Origin: Microdochium bolleyi
Taxonomy: Eukaryota; Ascomycota; Sordariomycetes; Xylariales; Microdochiaceae
Assembly (NCBI GenBank): GCA_001566295.1
Contig: KQ964263.1
Coordinates: forward strand, 515,862 to 579,861
Length of the DNA stretch: 64,000 bases
Reading direction: 5' to 3'
Shown: in pieces, positions 45,298 to 56,778 of the stretch
Position numbering within the stretch: position 1 is the stretch's first letter
Layout of the letters: every line of letters begins with the position of its first letter
Translations under genes and position numbers: made by a program
The notes under the pieces: model-generated
The model's database searches: none
What the model was told of the DNA's origin: nothing
Seen by the model: the letters and a program-made list of their open reading frames with translations, nothing else

Positions 45298-48200
45298 ATG
45301 ATGCGCGCCCTCCAGAACGGGCTCGCCAGCCTGGCAGTGGCGCTGCTCCTCGCCAACACAGCAGCCGGCGCAACATACCCCACGACGACTGCAGCAAGCA
45401 ATAACAACGCCGACAACAACAGTGACAATGCCGCAGACGCCCCGAGGCGATACATTGTCGAGCTCAAGACTCTCGGCTGCGGCGAGCGCGTGCGCGCCCG
45501 TATCGCTGCTGCAGGCGGCGGACTTCGCGTGGCCAGGTCCTTTGACCACGAGCTGTTCCCCGCGCTGAGCATCGAGTGCGACTCCGGTAGGTGCGACGCC
45601 GACTCGCTCGCTCGCGTTCTCGGCGGCGATGGCGCCGGCAGCGATGTGGCCGCCGTGTACACGCCGAGCGTCATGACGCTGCGTCTCCCCGAGGCCGGGC
45701 CGAGCTACGCCGACGACGCGGCCGCAGCCAACTACACGTTCCACGGTGTCACGGGTGTCGAGGAGCTGCACGCACAGGGCATCATGGGTGAGGGCGCGAC
45801 CGTGGCCATTGTCGACAGCGGTGTCGAGTGGACGCACGAGGCGTTGGGTGGCGGCTTCGGAAGGCCCAGCGACAAGATCATCGGAGGGTACGATCTCGTC
45901 GGGGACGGGAACTGGCCCAGTAGCCCCGCGACGCCGGACAGCGAGCCGAATGACCAGTTCGGCCACGGAACGCACGTTGCGGGCATCGTGGCGGGTAAGA
46001 GCGGGCAGTTTGTCGGCGTGGCTCCGGCCGCGAAGATCCTGGCGTACAAGGTCATCGGGGCCAGCGGGCAGAGCAACGAGGAGATGGTTATCGAAGGGTT
46101 CCTGCGGGCGTTTGACTCGGGCGCGGACATCATCACCGCGTCGGTCGGCGAGAAGGGCGGATTCACAGACAGTGCGTGGGCGACGGTGGCGTCGAGGATG
46201 GTCGATCGGGGTGTCCTCGTCACGGTAGCCGGTGGTAACGACGGCGAGGACGGGGCGTTCCTCATGTCCAACGGCGCAGCGGGCAAGAATGTCCTCACTG
46301 TCGCAGCCACGGCTCCGGATATGGTCCCGGCGTACCCCTTTACTGTGTCCTTCAGCTCAGGTCTCAACACGACAGCAGAGAGGCAGGAGGTCGGATACTC
46401 GCCCGCCAATGCCGCTCAGGGGCCAGACTTCTTCCCGGGGACCATCGCCAATTGGCCGATTATACCCCTAACTCTCGACCCAGCCGTGCCCGCGGACGCC
46501 TGCCAGCCGGTCACAACGCCCCCCGCAGCTCTCACGTCGCAGTCGATCCTCCTCGCCCGCACGGGTGGCTGCCCTCTGTACACGAAGCAGACCAATCTCG
46601 CTGCCCTGAACGCATCCTACATTCTGTTCTACCAGGACAACGCGACCCCGTACGTTGCCCCCACGAACAGGCGCGGACAGGCCAAGATTGCCATCATCGA
46701 CGCCCCCGCCGGCGAGGCCATTGTGAAGGCCCTCCGAGCCAGCCAGAACAGCAGCGTGACGGCGAGCTTCGACAAGGAGACGACCCGGTTCGTCGGGCTC
46801 CGCGATGCCAACGGCGCCGGGAGGCCGGCCGTCTTCACGCAGTGGGGCCCCAACTACGACATGGAGCTCAAGCCCGATGTCGCGGCGCCCGGGGTTCGCG
46901 TGCTCAGCAGCTACATCGGCGGCGGGTACAAGGTCCTCAGCGGGACGAGCATGGCCACGCCTTACGTCGCGGGTGTAGCCGCGCTCTGGGTCGGGAAGCA
47001 CGGTGGGCGCAAGGGCGGCGATCCGGACTGGGCCAAGAAGCTTGCGGTGCGGATCATGTCGACTGCCCGCTCCGCGCCGTGGGTCGACGACCTGTCCGGG
47101 GACGTGGTGGAGGACTTCCTCGCGCCGCCGGTGCAGGTCGGCGCGGGCAGCCTGCACGCGGGCCGGATATTCGCCGCCACGACGACGCTGGACTTTGAAG
47201 GGAGGAAGTTCGCGCTCAACGACACCGCGCACTTTGAGGTCGAGCATGCCGTGCAGATCACCAACACCGCCGCCGCAGCTGGAGAAAGCGTGACGTACAC
47301 ATTCTCCGTCGAGCCGGCCGCAGGCTTCAACTCGTGGACGCCGCGCGGTCCGGGCGAGCCGAGCTTCGGACAGGAGGCGTTCAAGGGGTATTTTGACTTC
47401 AAGCCGCAGCGCATCGCGCCGGACGTTACCCTACCCCTCCCCCTGACTCTAGCGCCGGGCGAGTCTGGCACTGCGAAATTCACGTTCTCTCCGCCGACAG
47501 GCGTCGACCAGACGCAGATCCCGCTGTACGGCGGACGCGTCATCATCACGGCCAGCAACGGCCAGACCCTGGCGATCCCGTACGCCGGCGCGGCGGCGGA
47601 CATCAAGACCGTGGTCCCAGGCAGCTTCGCGAGGGTCGCGGGCATGCCGAACATGGTGACCAAGGGTGACATCCCGATCGCGACCAAGAGCAATGTGACG
47701 TTTGACCTGAGCCGCGATGTACAGGACTTCCCGCTGCTCGTGGTGGCGGTCACGTACGGCACAAGGGAGCTGCGGTGGGACATCTACGAGGCTCCCACGG
47801 CCCACAACTCCACGGACGGCGCTGGGCCGGACGTAGAAGGGGAGGAGAAAGACCTCGATGCCCAGCAGTGGGAGTACCCCCCCATCGCCGGCCGCAAAGG
47901 TTACGTCGGCTCGGCCACGGCGTGGAGTGGGTCGGGCACAACATCCTACTTCGACCCGGCCAGGGACGACGACAAGGACGTCTATGCGTTCCCCAGATAC
48001 AACCTGCCCAGGGATGTGTACAAGCAGTACATGTGGCTCGGGTCGCTGGCCACGAACGGCGCGGCGGGCGGGGAGAGCAATGGCAGCGACGACGGGCTGG
48101 CTGGTGGGAACGAGAACGGGACCGGCACGATAAGCAAGATCCAGCCGGGCAGGTACAGGATGCGTGTCGCGGCACTGCGGCCTTTCGGCGATCCGACGGT

Positions 48201-48321
48201 CGCGGGGGACTGGGATGTGTGGAAGACGCCAGTATTGACGGTGCTGCCCTTGGAGAGCCCTGCGACGAACGGGACGGGGGTGATCAGTGCTGCGAAGAGG
48301 GCGTTCCGGCCGAGGTTGTAA
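45298..48321 (+). CDS. Secreted subtilisin-like serine protease (S8)
   Basis: The single-exon frame encodes 1,007 aa. A signal peptide of about 24 residues ends at AAG. A pro-region (inhibitor-I9-like, about residues 50-135) follows. The catalytic triad is D173 (IVDSGVEW), H223 (GHGTHVAG) and S551 (SGTSMATPYVAG), with oxyanion N314 in AGGNDGED. The long insert before the serine (residues ~370-500) corresponds to a protease-associated domain. The ~430 C-terminal residues are beta-rich, like the Fn3-like domain of large secreted subtilases (minor extracellular protease/C5a-peptidase type). The enzyme is expected to be secreted and to digest protein. ATG ATG at 45298/45301 are both usable starts. 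No intron is needed. No terminal anchor is evident. Confidence 0.93.
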   Translation: MMRALQNGLASLAVALLLANTAAGATYPTTTAASNNNADNNSDNAADAPRRYIVELKTLGCGERVRARIAAAGGGLRVARSFDHELFPALSIECDSGRCDADSLARVLGGDGAGSDVAAVYTPSVMTLRLPEAGPSYADDAAAANYTFHGVTGVEELHAQGIMGEGATVAIVDSGVEWTHEALGGGFGRPSDKIIGGYDLVGDGNWPSSPATPDSEPNDQFGHGTHVAGIVAGKSGQFVGVAPAAKILAYKVIGASGQSNEEMVIEGFLRAFDSGADIITASVGEKGGFTDSAWATVASRMVDRGVLVTVAGGNDGEDGAFLMSNGAAGKNVLTVAATAPDMVPAYPFTVSFSSGLNTTAERQEVGYSPANAAQGPDFFPGTIANWPIIPLTLDPAVPADACQPVTTPPAALTSQSILLARTGGCPLYTKQTNLAALNASYILFYQDNATPYVAPTNRRGQAKIAIIDAPAGEAIVKALRASQNSSVTASFDKETTRFVGLRDANGAGRPAVFTQWGPNYDMELKPDVAAPGVRVLSSYIGGGYKVLSGTSMATPYVAGVAALWVGKHGGRKGGDPDWAKKLAVRIMSTARSAPWVDDLSGDVVEDFLAPPVQVGAGSLHAGRIFAATTTLDFEGRKFALNDTAHFEVEHAVQITNTAAAAGESVTYTFSVEPAAGFNSWTPRGPGEPSFGQEAFKGYFDFKPQRIAPDVTLPLPLTLAPGESGTAKFTFSPPTGVDQTQIPLYGGRVIITASNGQTLAIPYAGAAADIKTVVPGSFARVAGMPNMVTKGDIPIATKSNVTFDLSRDVQDFPLLVVAVTYGTRELRWDIYEAPTAHNSTDGAGPDVEGEEKDLDAQQWEYPPIAGRKGYVGSATAWSGSGTTSYFDPARDDDKDVYAFPRYNLPRDVYKQYMWLGSLATNGAAGGESNGSDDGLAGGNENGTGTISKIQPGRYRMRVAALRPFGDPTVAGDWDVWKTPVLTVLPLESPATNGTGVISAAKRAFRPRL

Positions 48322-49121
48322 ACAAGACCTCAGTAAACATTCGGGAGCTTCAGGAGTTAGTGATGAGATGGTGCAAATAACTGGTTGGTTGTAGGTGGGG
48401 AGAGTGTACATGATACAGCGTAAACGTATATACAGGAGACACGACATCTTATAACCGCAATGATCCTCAAGCAAAGACTTGAGTCGCAGCCATGCCGTTG
48501 GTGCCTTGTCCCGTGGCCTTCCCTTGTCAAGCGTTATCGCACTCGAGATTGACATGCATGTCAAACACCCCCGTTCTTTGAGTTTGTCGGGCGCTCTGTA
48601 CATTCCTGACACAAACGCTTCCCGCAACGATGAACATATTATTGTTTTCCCCGCCTCATGGAGCCACAGAAGGAGAGGAGCGCACCATAGTTCGTACCAC
48701 TTCACCAAGTCTGGCCGGTCATCTCACTTACACGGCGTTAAGTTCCACGCTAACGGAGTATGGAAAGCGTCCAACGGTACGGAGTACAGAATGGTCCAAC
48801 AGGTGGACATTCATGTCAGCGTAAGCGAGGATACTGCGTCAGCATTATGTTAGTCACAGGACCTATCACAGGGCAGCGAATCCGAGCGAGCCAAGCGCTC
48901 TCTGTGTCCCGATGCAGTAAGAGCTCCTCAACAGCGCAGGTTATCGATGCGCGGCCGGCAAGGGGCATGGCTATATAAGTGTCAGCTCTGTGGAGTAATT
49001 GCGCGTTGTTCGTGAGCTTGCGAGATCAGCATTCCCCGCTTCCTTCCCGACTCCCGCCTCTGCTTGGCATCTATCGGTTCTCTTTGGAAATCCACGGAAC
49101 GAATACACAGGTGCAGCAATC
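48322..49121. other. Intergenic, promoter of the glutathione transferase
   Basis: It contains TACGGAGTAC at 48778-48787, a related AACGGAGTAT 26 bp earlier, and a TATATAAG box at 48972-48979. No gene is evident. Confidence 0.6.
48972..48979 (+). promoter_or_regulatory. TATA box of the glutathione transferase gene
   Basis: TATATAAG lies 150 bp upstream of the ATG at 49122, the best TATA match in the window. Confidence 0.5.
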
Positions 49122-50444
49122 ATGTTCGAAACCATGCAGCCTGTCAAGATCTGGTTATCTGGTACGCCGTTCACGAGGCGCACTCGTGATCTTGTTGGAC
49201 ACACAACTAGGACAGCCATGCTGACAGGATTCTCCGTGTAGCGCCAGGACCGAACGGGTGGAAGGTTAGTTGAAAATGTCACCATGAAAGAGACAAGAAC
49301 CGCCGGACTGATCGCGCTCTTCTCACAGCCCTTGATATACCTCGAGGAGTTGGGCGTGCCATACGAGGTCGTCAACCTGCCATTCTCCGAACTCATTGGG
49401 GATGAATTTCGCAAAGTCAACCCCAACGGGAAAATCCCAGGTCAGCCGCCCTTTTCCATGGCATTTCGCTTCGCTGGAAGCACCTGCGCACAAGGAGCGA
49501 ACACGCAGCACAACGAGGCTCCCCGAAGTGAGGTTGAAGCAGCTCCAAATGACCGGTTTTGCTGATTCCGTCTTCCACAGTTATGGAAGATCCTAACACG
49601 GGTATCCGGATCTGGGAGTCGGGTGCCATCATTCTGTACATCATTGAGCAATTTGGGTGAGTAAAGCACCTGGCCCGCTGACTAGTACTGAGTCGCATCT
49701 GCCGAAGACGTCTTACTAAGTTGCATAAATAGTGAATTCACTCCATCAAGTCCCTCAGGACCCCGCCGCGAGAATGACTGCGGATCCCTACCTCAGCATG
49801 ATTGATTACTGACTCCTGGTGTGGACAGACAAGCAATACAAACTCTCATTTCCAGAGCCGCAGCTCAAGGAATTCCACCTCGCAAGGCAGTGGCTGGTGT
49901 ATCAGGTCGCCCAGCAAGGGCCATACTATGGACAACTCGGGTGGTGAGCTCATGCCTTGTTTCCTTAGGAGGGGGTTGCTGTTCCACTCCTCGATCACTC
50001 GCAACTGCAGCTGACGTCCGCCACACATCCTCGCATGCATACAGGTTCTCCTGGCTACACCCTGAGCAACTCCCCTCCGCCGTGGAGCGGTACCAGAAAC
50101 AGGCCCTGCGCATTATGAAAGTGCTCGACGACGCCCTCGCCGAGATAGACCCGTCCTCGGAGGGTGATCACTGGCTCGTGGGCGGCAAGTGCACGTACGC
50201 AGACCTCTCGTACGTCATGTACCATGTCGTCATCGATGTCCAGGCCAAGACCGCCGAGGGCTCGATGCTCAAGCAGTTCCCGCACCTGGAGGCATGGCAC
50301 GCGAAGATGCTCGAGCGGCCGTCCGTGGCCAAGGTGGTCCAGATGCGCCTGGACGCTATGGCGCGCGAGGGCTTCACGGTGGACGAGGAGAGTCTGAGGG
50401 CGAAGGCGGATGAGATGCTGGCTAAGGAGGCGGAAAGAGCGTGA
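49122..50444 (+). CDS. Ure2-like glutathione S-transferase with frame conflict
   Basis: Exons 49122-49161, 49242-49264, 49329-49440, 49581-49656, 49829-49943 and 50045-50444 encode ~254 aa of a Ure2/GST-like protein. The thioredoxin-fold N-terminus has PVKIWLSG, then APGPNGWK (tiny 23-nt exon), LEELGVPYEV, NPNGKIP and the glutathione-binding MEDPNTG with WESGAI. The C-terminal helical domain carries QGPYYGQLGWF, LPSAVERY and GGKCTYADLSYV. All splice junctions agree except the fourth. There the only GT donor (49657) leaves two bases while the next exon brings two, shifting the frame by one. Removing a single G from the GGG at 49655-49657 would restore the expected EQF-DKQYKLSFP. So the gene may be intact with a base-call error or unusual donor, may use a 17-nt microexon (49733-49749), or may be a pseudogene. 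Family members conjugate glutathione to xenobiotics or reduce peroxides. Confidence 0.8.
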
Positions 50445-51216
50445 TCTGGCAAGAGATTCTCTCGAGGTGGCCTGAGAGAGCTGGAGCCGCACGGCATACA
50501 TCCATTCTTTCGCGCTCGTTTGATGCTGGTCAGGCCCTGAAGAACAATTTGCAATCAAGATCCTGCCCGGTCCGGACGTGTTGCCGGATTGTTTGCACTA
50601 GCGCCCTCCGAGGCCCTCGTGGAAATATTCGTCATGCCCCGTGGTGCCACTCAGCTCGTCGGCGGCTAACACCAATAGGTAGTCGGACGATGCTGTGAGT
50701 AATTGGTGGCGCTAGATAGTTCTGGATAGCTGACCGACCCCTTGTCGTGCCTGGGCTAGACCGGCGTGGCTGAAAAGCTTGTTGCTGTTGAGCTAACAAG
50801 CCGACTCCCAGGCACGGCAGTCCAGTCTTCGTTGCATCACCAAATACAATGCTAAGATCCTGTTCTTGCCAGAAAAGACTGAAATATGAGGTGATCATGT
50901 CCTTTGTCATAGTCCGACGACAGTGTGGTGTTGTTGGTTATGAGTGCTTTGTTGATCAACATGGTCTGAGGATCCACTTGGCTGTGATAAAACCTGCCCA
51001 CATGGATCAGCCACCATGCGGTCACCGTCAGCTGGTCAGGGGAAACTGCCGTGAGGGCCCTGACTAGCCCGGCCTAGAGCATTTAGTCCAGCAACATAAA
51101 GACCTGAGGAGACCCGCGGGCGGCGCCCAGGACGAAGCTCGCCGATTTGACAACAACACGCACCCACACTCACTTAATTATCGCCTACCAGGGAGGACAT
51201 CGATCTCCAGACAGCC
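50445..51216. other. Intergenic
   Basis: These 772 bp lie between the glutathione transferase stop codon and the mucin-like gene. I see no gene or distinctive repeat. Confidence 0.6.
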
Positions 51217-52282
51217 ATGTTGAGCACGGGAAACGGCTTGGCTCTGTGCCTAGCTTTAGGCCTTATGGGCCCTGGAGTCGCCGTCGCGAGTCGATGCCGT
51301 CCTCGATCCTCGGGTACGTGGTGACAAGCCAAGAGCCTGAGCGTGGCCTCAACTAATAAAGCTTGTAGCATCGACTGACTCAAGCCACGCCATCTACCCG
51401 ACACTCTCTTCCTCGTCGAGCACGACAGTGACCACCATCATTAGCTCTGCAACTGCGTCAACTTCTGTATACGAGACTTCAAGTACCTTCTCCAATGGGG
51501 CTTCGCAAACCGAGCCGACGTTGAGCCAATCAACAAGCATTACTGTCACTGAGTCCACTGGGACCTCAACCTCCTCAGTCTCTGCAACGACGAGTGAGAC
51601 TTCGACCAGCACGTCCAGCGACGCTGGCACGGCCTCCACTACCGTCTCCACCAATACATCGTCGAGCCAGTCCGTTTCCACCGCTTCCACTATGACATCC
51701 GCCACGTCTGCTTCAGAGTCTTCGACAAGTGCATCATCAACGACCTCCACAACCTCGTCCACACCGACCCCGGCCCCTTCGGACGCCGAGTTCTATGCCT
51801 ACGACCCTTACAGCAGTCCCCGCAGATACGCCACCTCGGGCGGCTCTCTGGGCAGCGGTCTCAACCTCGGCGGCAGCCAGGCGAAGATCCTGCTGACCGT
51901 CGAGTCCGCCACCGGCCAGAACTACCTCAAGAAAGCGGGCACAGAGAGCCTGTACGTGTGCGCCAACGGCAGCGGCGGCTTCTCCCCCAGCAACCCGGTA
52001 CCCCTTGTCCTGTGCGGCAGCCCCGGCGGCACCGACGAGCGCCAGTTCCCCCACGTCACGTGCAACACGCCCGGTGATGCCAACACGCCTCTGAACTGCC
52101 GCGTCAAGACGTGTAATCCCGGGGAAGACGCGGGCTGTGAGGTTTCCAACTACCAGTGGCCAGAAATCACAGCCAGATATGCCGACGGCTCGGCGCTCTA
52201 TCTTGCCTCCAGTACGGCCAGCCTTGATGAGGACACCTGGCAGACGACCCTGAGATTGTTACCAGAGTACGTGCAGTCATGA
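51217..52282 (+). CDS. Secreted Ser/Thr-rich (mucin-like) protein
   Basis: Two exons (51217-51313 and 51369-52282) join in frame to 336 aa. The first exon encodes a hydrophobic signal peptide (GNGLALCLALGLMGPGVAVA) ending near residue 24. The 55-bp intron has donor GTACGT and branch-type CTAAT. Residues ~40-165 are almost only Ser and Thr, a mucin-like stalk expected to be heavily O-mannosylated. The C-terminal ~165 residues have ordinary composition with six Cys, several Gly/Ser turns and the motif LYVCANGSGGF. No GPI signal or membrane helix follows. The protein is likely exported to the wall or medium. I do not recognise the C-terminal domain. Confidence 0.83.
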
Positions 52283-52854
52283 TGGAGCGGCGTGCTTCGC
52301 TTCCATGAAGCTGAGAGATGGGGAGATAAGCATGAGATCGCGGCGGTGCATGAGGAGACTATAGTTAATTCGATGTCTCACTTTGTTAGGTCGGTGCAAT
52401 AATCATATTCTGTGTTTCCTTTGGAGGGTCGGAATAACCCACTGGGACGTACTATACATAGACGCGAGGATTGAGAACGCCGTACTGCCACCATGAAAAC
52501 CACTGCAAGAGCAATAATGGCGAGGGCACCGCCTCATTGTTCTTATGTTCATGGTTGTGAGTCGGCTGTCTAGTTATCCTTGCCTGTCCCTGAAGGCAGA
52601 ATGGCGCAGATTCATTGCCACTTCTAGCGTCTTGGCCGGTTCTCTTCGTGATGTATCACAAAAAGTCCTCCACCTTCGCTTCTATAGAACTGCACCATTT
52701 CAAAGACACTTCAGATAAAGTGAGACACAATGGTAGCTCCTTATGCTCAGCCAAGGCAGCATAAGGAAGCCCACGGGCATCAGTCAGACCAACAACGTCC
52801 CTGGGAACGTTTGTGCGATCGCTCAAAGTCGTCCTGACAAGCCTCCCTTCCGAG
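52283..52854. other. Intergenic between convergent genes
   Basis: This stretch contains the 3' ends of the mucin-like gene (plus) and the F-box gene (minus). I see no gene. Confidence 0.6.
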
Positions 52855-54801
52855 TCACTCGCAGAGTAGCTCCGCCTCCGCATACTCCCCAGAGCACCAA
52901 AAGTCCCCGAGCCCCTGCACCTTGAGCCGCGGGCTCGCCTGGACCAGAGCCCTCATCGCATGCTTGTCCGCCTCATCGCCGGTCCAAATCGTCGCCACGT
53001 CCTCGCTGACCCTTCCCGCGCGATCGAAACTGCGGTGGCTGGACCAGTATGAGAGGTAGTCGATCCCGACAAACTCAAGGTCTGGACACGTGGCCGGAAG
53101 CAGCGCCTTGAAGACGTCCGCCCAGGAATCGTCGGGGCGAGGGGAGTCGAGAATCTTGACCCGGGAGAGGTTCAGGCGGCGGAGGGGCGAGCGATCGACG
53201 CTGCTGTGCTGCTCGGGTTTGAACATAGAAACCAGGGCCTCGACGCTGGTGTCGATCCTGTGGAGGCCCAGGATCTCCAAGCCCGTCTTCGTCCAGTCCC
53301 GGGCGACGCGACCACGATCACCATCCCGCCGAAAGTGCCCCTGGTCACCTCCATAAATTGTTTCCCTCTCTACCTTGATGACCTCCCACAGGTCGTCCAG
53401 CCTCAGGTGATGCGTCGCCGTCACGCATAGCGACTCCAACGTCCTGCAGCTCGCCACGAAGCGCCACATGTCGCGCTGGTGGTCCCGGTTCGGCTCCCGC
53501 AGCTGCAGGTTGCTCGGCGGGTACCCGGACCAGTACGGGTCCGTATTGTCGCCATCGAGCGCAGCCAGGTCCATGTCGTTGTACCCGTACTCGTCGCCGA
53601 CGTACGACGCGCAGCCCCCCGGGCCCGTGGCGTCGGTGATGGCGACGAAGAGGCTGCGGAGGTTCGGAAATAGTGCTGCTACCGGTGGGGCTCGCTGGGA
53701 GTTGTTGGTCTCGTCGTGGGCATAGCTTTGTGGGAGGAGACGTCCGAATGAGCGCGTACTTGGCAGCTCGAGGCGCAACTCGACGAGGTTTGCGCAGATT
53801 AGGTTGCCACCATTGCCTACTTGAGGGGTAGGGGGAGAGAAAAGCTCCTGACGCATGATCTCGAGCATCGAGTCGACAGCGGACAGGTCATAACACCCAG
53901 CACTGTGCTCGTCATATGTGTCGAACCAGCTTGTTGCCGCAGGAAACTTGACTGTGAGTGTGGTCTTGGCATGGCTGTGGCCATCTAGGCACGGTGTCTC
54001 TACAGCCATCTTGTAAGCATGCAAGAACTTCTGGAACAGCTCATTCTTCTGGGTGTTCGAGCGTGCAATTTCACCCGTGATCGTCGGCACTTGCTCTTCC
54101 TCGGAAACAACGATGTGCTCTGGGCGCAGATGTGCTGGCGGCCAGTCCTCAGGGACATCGGGATCTGGACTTTCTGCGATGTCTCTGTAGTTTGAAAGCA
54201 GCTCGTGTTCGTTCTCCCGAGTGACCTGGCCATCGAATTCGTCGTCGTATATGTAGAGTCGCTTGAAAGGGCGCACGTGCGTGTCTCCCGCCAGGATCAG
54301 AATATTTTGAGGAATGGCCGTTGAAAGACCCCGATGCCCCTCGTCGGAAGTGCAAAGCTTCGTGCCGCTGCTGAAACTCGAAGGCTCATCAAAGTCGACA
54401 GTCAAGACCGAATGCCGTCGCAGAATCTCACGGGCGCTGCGCTCCCATGTCCGAGACACGAGCCGGAGCTTCCGCAGATTGCAGACATCATGACTGCTCA
54501 GGACTGGAGCCAGTAGAGTTTCCCCGGGCTCGCCAATCTTGCATCTGGAGCTGCTTTTAGGACGGAACTCGGCGTGCACGAGCTTATACCAGAGATCACG
54601 GCGCGGATTATCGTTGAGCTGGTTGGACTCGTGCAGGCAGAGGGATTCGCACTCTTCGCCACCAACGATGTGGGCTATGACCTGCCAAACGAACTCTCGT
54701 TAGGCACAGAAGTCCTTGCATGCTGCTTCTAGTATATCACATGCTTCAAAATCGCGCAAGCATACCTGGTCAACGATCTCCTGAGGGAGCTGATTCTGCA
54801 T
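52855..54801 (-). CDS. F-box protein
   Basis: Two exons (54801-54766 and 54681-52855) join in frame to 620 aa; the 84-bp intron has donor GTATGC and acceptor GCAG. The N-terminus MQNQLPQEIVDQ, followed by VIAHIV and LSSHDVCNLRKLRLVSRTW, is the F-box pattern (LPxEI ... D ... LRLVSR). It would bind Skp1 in an SCF ubiquitin ligase, with the rest recognising a substrate. The remainder (about residues 110-620) consists of alternating short hydrophobic and charged segments, including LRRLNLSRVKI and ALFPNLRSLFVAI, suggestive of leucine-rich-repeat-like units. There is no kelch or WD40 signature. An internal ATG at 54579 would lose the F-box, so the spliced start is preferred. The substrate is unknown. 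Confidence 0.87.
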
Positions 54802-55326
54802 GGTCGATTGGCCTCTGACCAGTGTAGTGAAGTGGGAACTCTGACGTGACTGGTTACAAAAAGTCAGTTACGGCGTCCGTCTGGAAGTGGCTAGGAAGAG
54901 CGCCGTTGCTGTCGGCTTCCCACCATTGTCATGACGCAGCGTCACAGATAGGCGGTGTGAGATGTTTTGTGGTCCCCCCGGAGCGCAGCTGCCGCGGTTC
55001 AGCCAAGACGGAGATTTGGGAGCATGTTCCCACCCACCCCTATGTGTAGGTCGAAGCTAGGCTATTAGCTGACAACCTGTAGACATGAAGCCACGACTAT
55101 CACAGAATGACACGAGTCGTGTGCCCGATGACCTGGTGTTGCACACGGCAATACGCCTTCGCTCTAGATTTACCTCACTTCAGTTGAATGTGTGTTTCCA
55201 GTCTAAGGCTGGCCACGCACAAGTGTGCTCACACGATAGCATGCCTGTATCGTCATGGGTGTCTTCACGGCGACTCGTATTTTGCACCTGTCTAACCAAC
55301 ACAACATACACGAAACCGACCTTGCC
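54802..55326. other. Intergenic
   Basis: The 525 bp hold the F-box gene promoter (minus strand) and the 3' end of the first secreted paralog (minus strand). I see no gene. Confidence 0.6.
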
Positions 55327-55908
55327 TCACAGGCCAACACCGCCAGCGGCGCACATAACGGCCAGCCCCGCCCAAGCCAGCAATGCTCGTTCTGGGGGGG
55401 CCCGGATCCTCGTCCCGGCATTCGGCTGAGTCTCTATTGGCGTCTGTGCTGCCGTAGTAGTCGACACGGCCGAAGAAGAGGTCGATGCGCTCTTCTTGCA
55501 CGTAGTCTCTGGCACATTGCTCGCGCTGGCCGGCAGCGTGCCGTTGGCCACCGTCACGCTGAGGTCGAAGATGACCGTGTAACCCCCGCCGGTGACGTTG
55601 TGCTTGTTCGCCCCCATCCAGCCGCCGCCGTCCTCAGGGATGTAGTAGACCGAGTGCTCGTCGATGATGACGGTCGCGCACGAGATGATGGCCGCGTTGC
55701 CCGTGATGGTCTGCGCGCTCTGCGGGTAGGGCAGCGTGACGGTCGAGAGGACGCGGTGGTGGTTGGCGACACCGGCGCCGGGTGCCTGGGTAATGGGTGC
55801 GGCTGCCAGGCTCGCTTCGGGCAGGACAGCTGTTGTGAGGAACGCGGACGCTGGCATGGTGGCCAGGAAGGAGACCAAGATGGCCGCAAGAGTGCGTGGG
55901 AAATGCAT
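55327..55908 (-). CDS. Small secreted protein, tandem family member 1
   Basis: The single-exon frame from ATG 55908-55906 encodes 193 aa. A signal peptide ends near PASA (residue 22). The mid-part has ISCATVIIDEHSVYYI, an N-glycosylation-type VTVANGT and a lone downstream Cys (TTCKK). A Ser/Thr stalk and a hydrophobic C-terminus (LLAWAGLAVMCAAGG) follow, fitting a GPI-anchor signal. The order signal peptide, short beta-rich core, S/T stalk and hydrophobic tail is shared with the genes at 56779-57252 and 58545-59111, all on the minus strand. This points to tandem duplication of a cell-surface protein gene. Function unknown. A TATAAG lies 116 bp upstream (56024-56029, minus). Confidence 0.82.
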   Translation of the reverse strand: MHFPRTLAAILVSFLATMPASAFLTTAVLPEASLAAAPITQAPGAGVANHHRVLSTVTLPYPQSAQTITGNAAIISCATVIIDEHSVYYIPEDGGGWMGANKHNVTGGGYTVIFDLSVTVANGTLPASASNVPETTCKKSASTSSSAVSTTTAAQTPIETQPNAGTRIRAPPERALLAWAGLAVMCAAGGVGL

Positions 55909-56778
55909 GCTGGGTAGGAACTAAGGTGAACTCTTCGCGAGCAGGGTCGATGTAGGAAGTTTCAAGAAGTCAATAAACCAGTGGTACCAGCAGTAGCAGA
56001 AACGGAGGTCGAGTCCCGCGATACTTATAGCACGACGCAGTCTTTTGTTGGAAACACGACGGCGACGGAAAATGCAGCACTTGTTTCTATGTATGAGAGC
56101 TATGGTGATGGCATGTCGCTCGAGCAGCGCCTGTGATAGGCCCGTCCAGAGCATAGAGCAAGGCAGTGCCGGTGCAGGGACCATTGTCAACCCCCGAGGC
56201 AGCCCAGACACAAGCGGCCGCCCTGTTACGTCATGCCAATGTTTGCAGCGGCCTGGTAGGGCTATTCACGGAATAGGATCGACCACCAAATGCCATTCGT
56301 GCCACAGCAAAGTAGTCTCTTGGGCGGGTCCCTGCCGTCTGTGTATAGAGCCCTGTGGTACAACTTGCCGATCAGATCTTCTTCCGCGAGGCACAAGACC
56401 GCGGTGTCAGAGGTCGTCCAGTGAGCTGCGCCCGCAGTGGCTCGCGCGTGTGTTCACATCGTCCTCGGCTCGATCCCCAGGCGCCAACTCTGCGACCTCG
56501 GATTATGCCACTTCCCAGGTAGCTGTGCGGCTGCGCGGATGCACCCTGACAATCTGCCAGAGCTGAGTGTCCCGGCTGAGACCCTAGATGCGTCCGGATG
56601 GTGGTGATGGGGTGAAATTGCCGAAGCCACCCCGTCTCGGCTTCGGGGGCTCAACCCTCATGCTCTTCAGACGATTTTGTCCTCGTAGTGCGAAGCCTAT
56701 ATTCCTTCTCATCTTGGCGCAGTTGCTCGATTACCAACTCTTTTCAGTCGGCGTTGCAGGCGTTCCACCGAACTCTGT
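55909..56778. other. Intergenic within the secreted family cluster
   Basis: It carries a TATAAG on the minus strand (56024-56029) for family member 1. I see nothing else coding. Confidence 0.6.
56024..56029 (-). promoter_or_regulatory. TATA-like element of secreted family member 1
   Basis: TATAAG on the minus strand, 116 bp upstream of the ATG at 55908. Confidence 0.4.
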
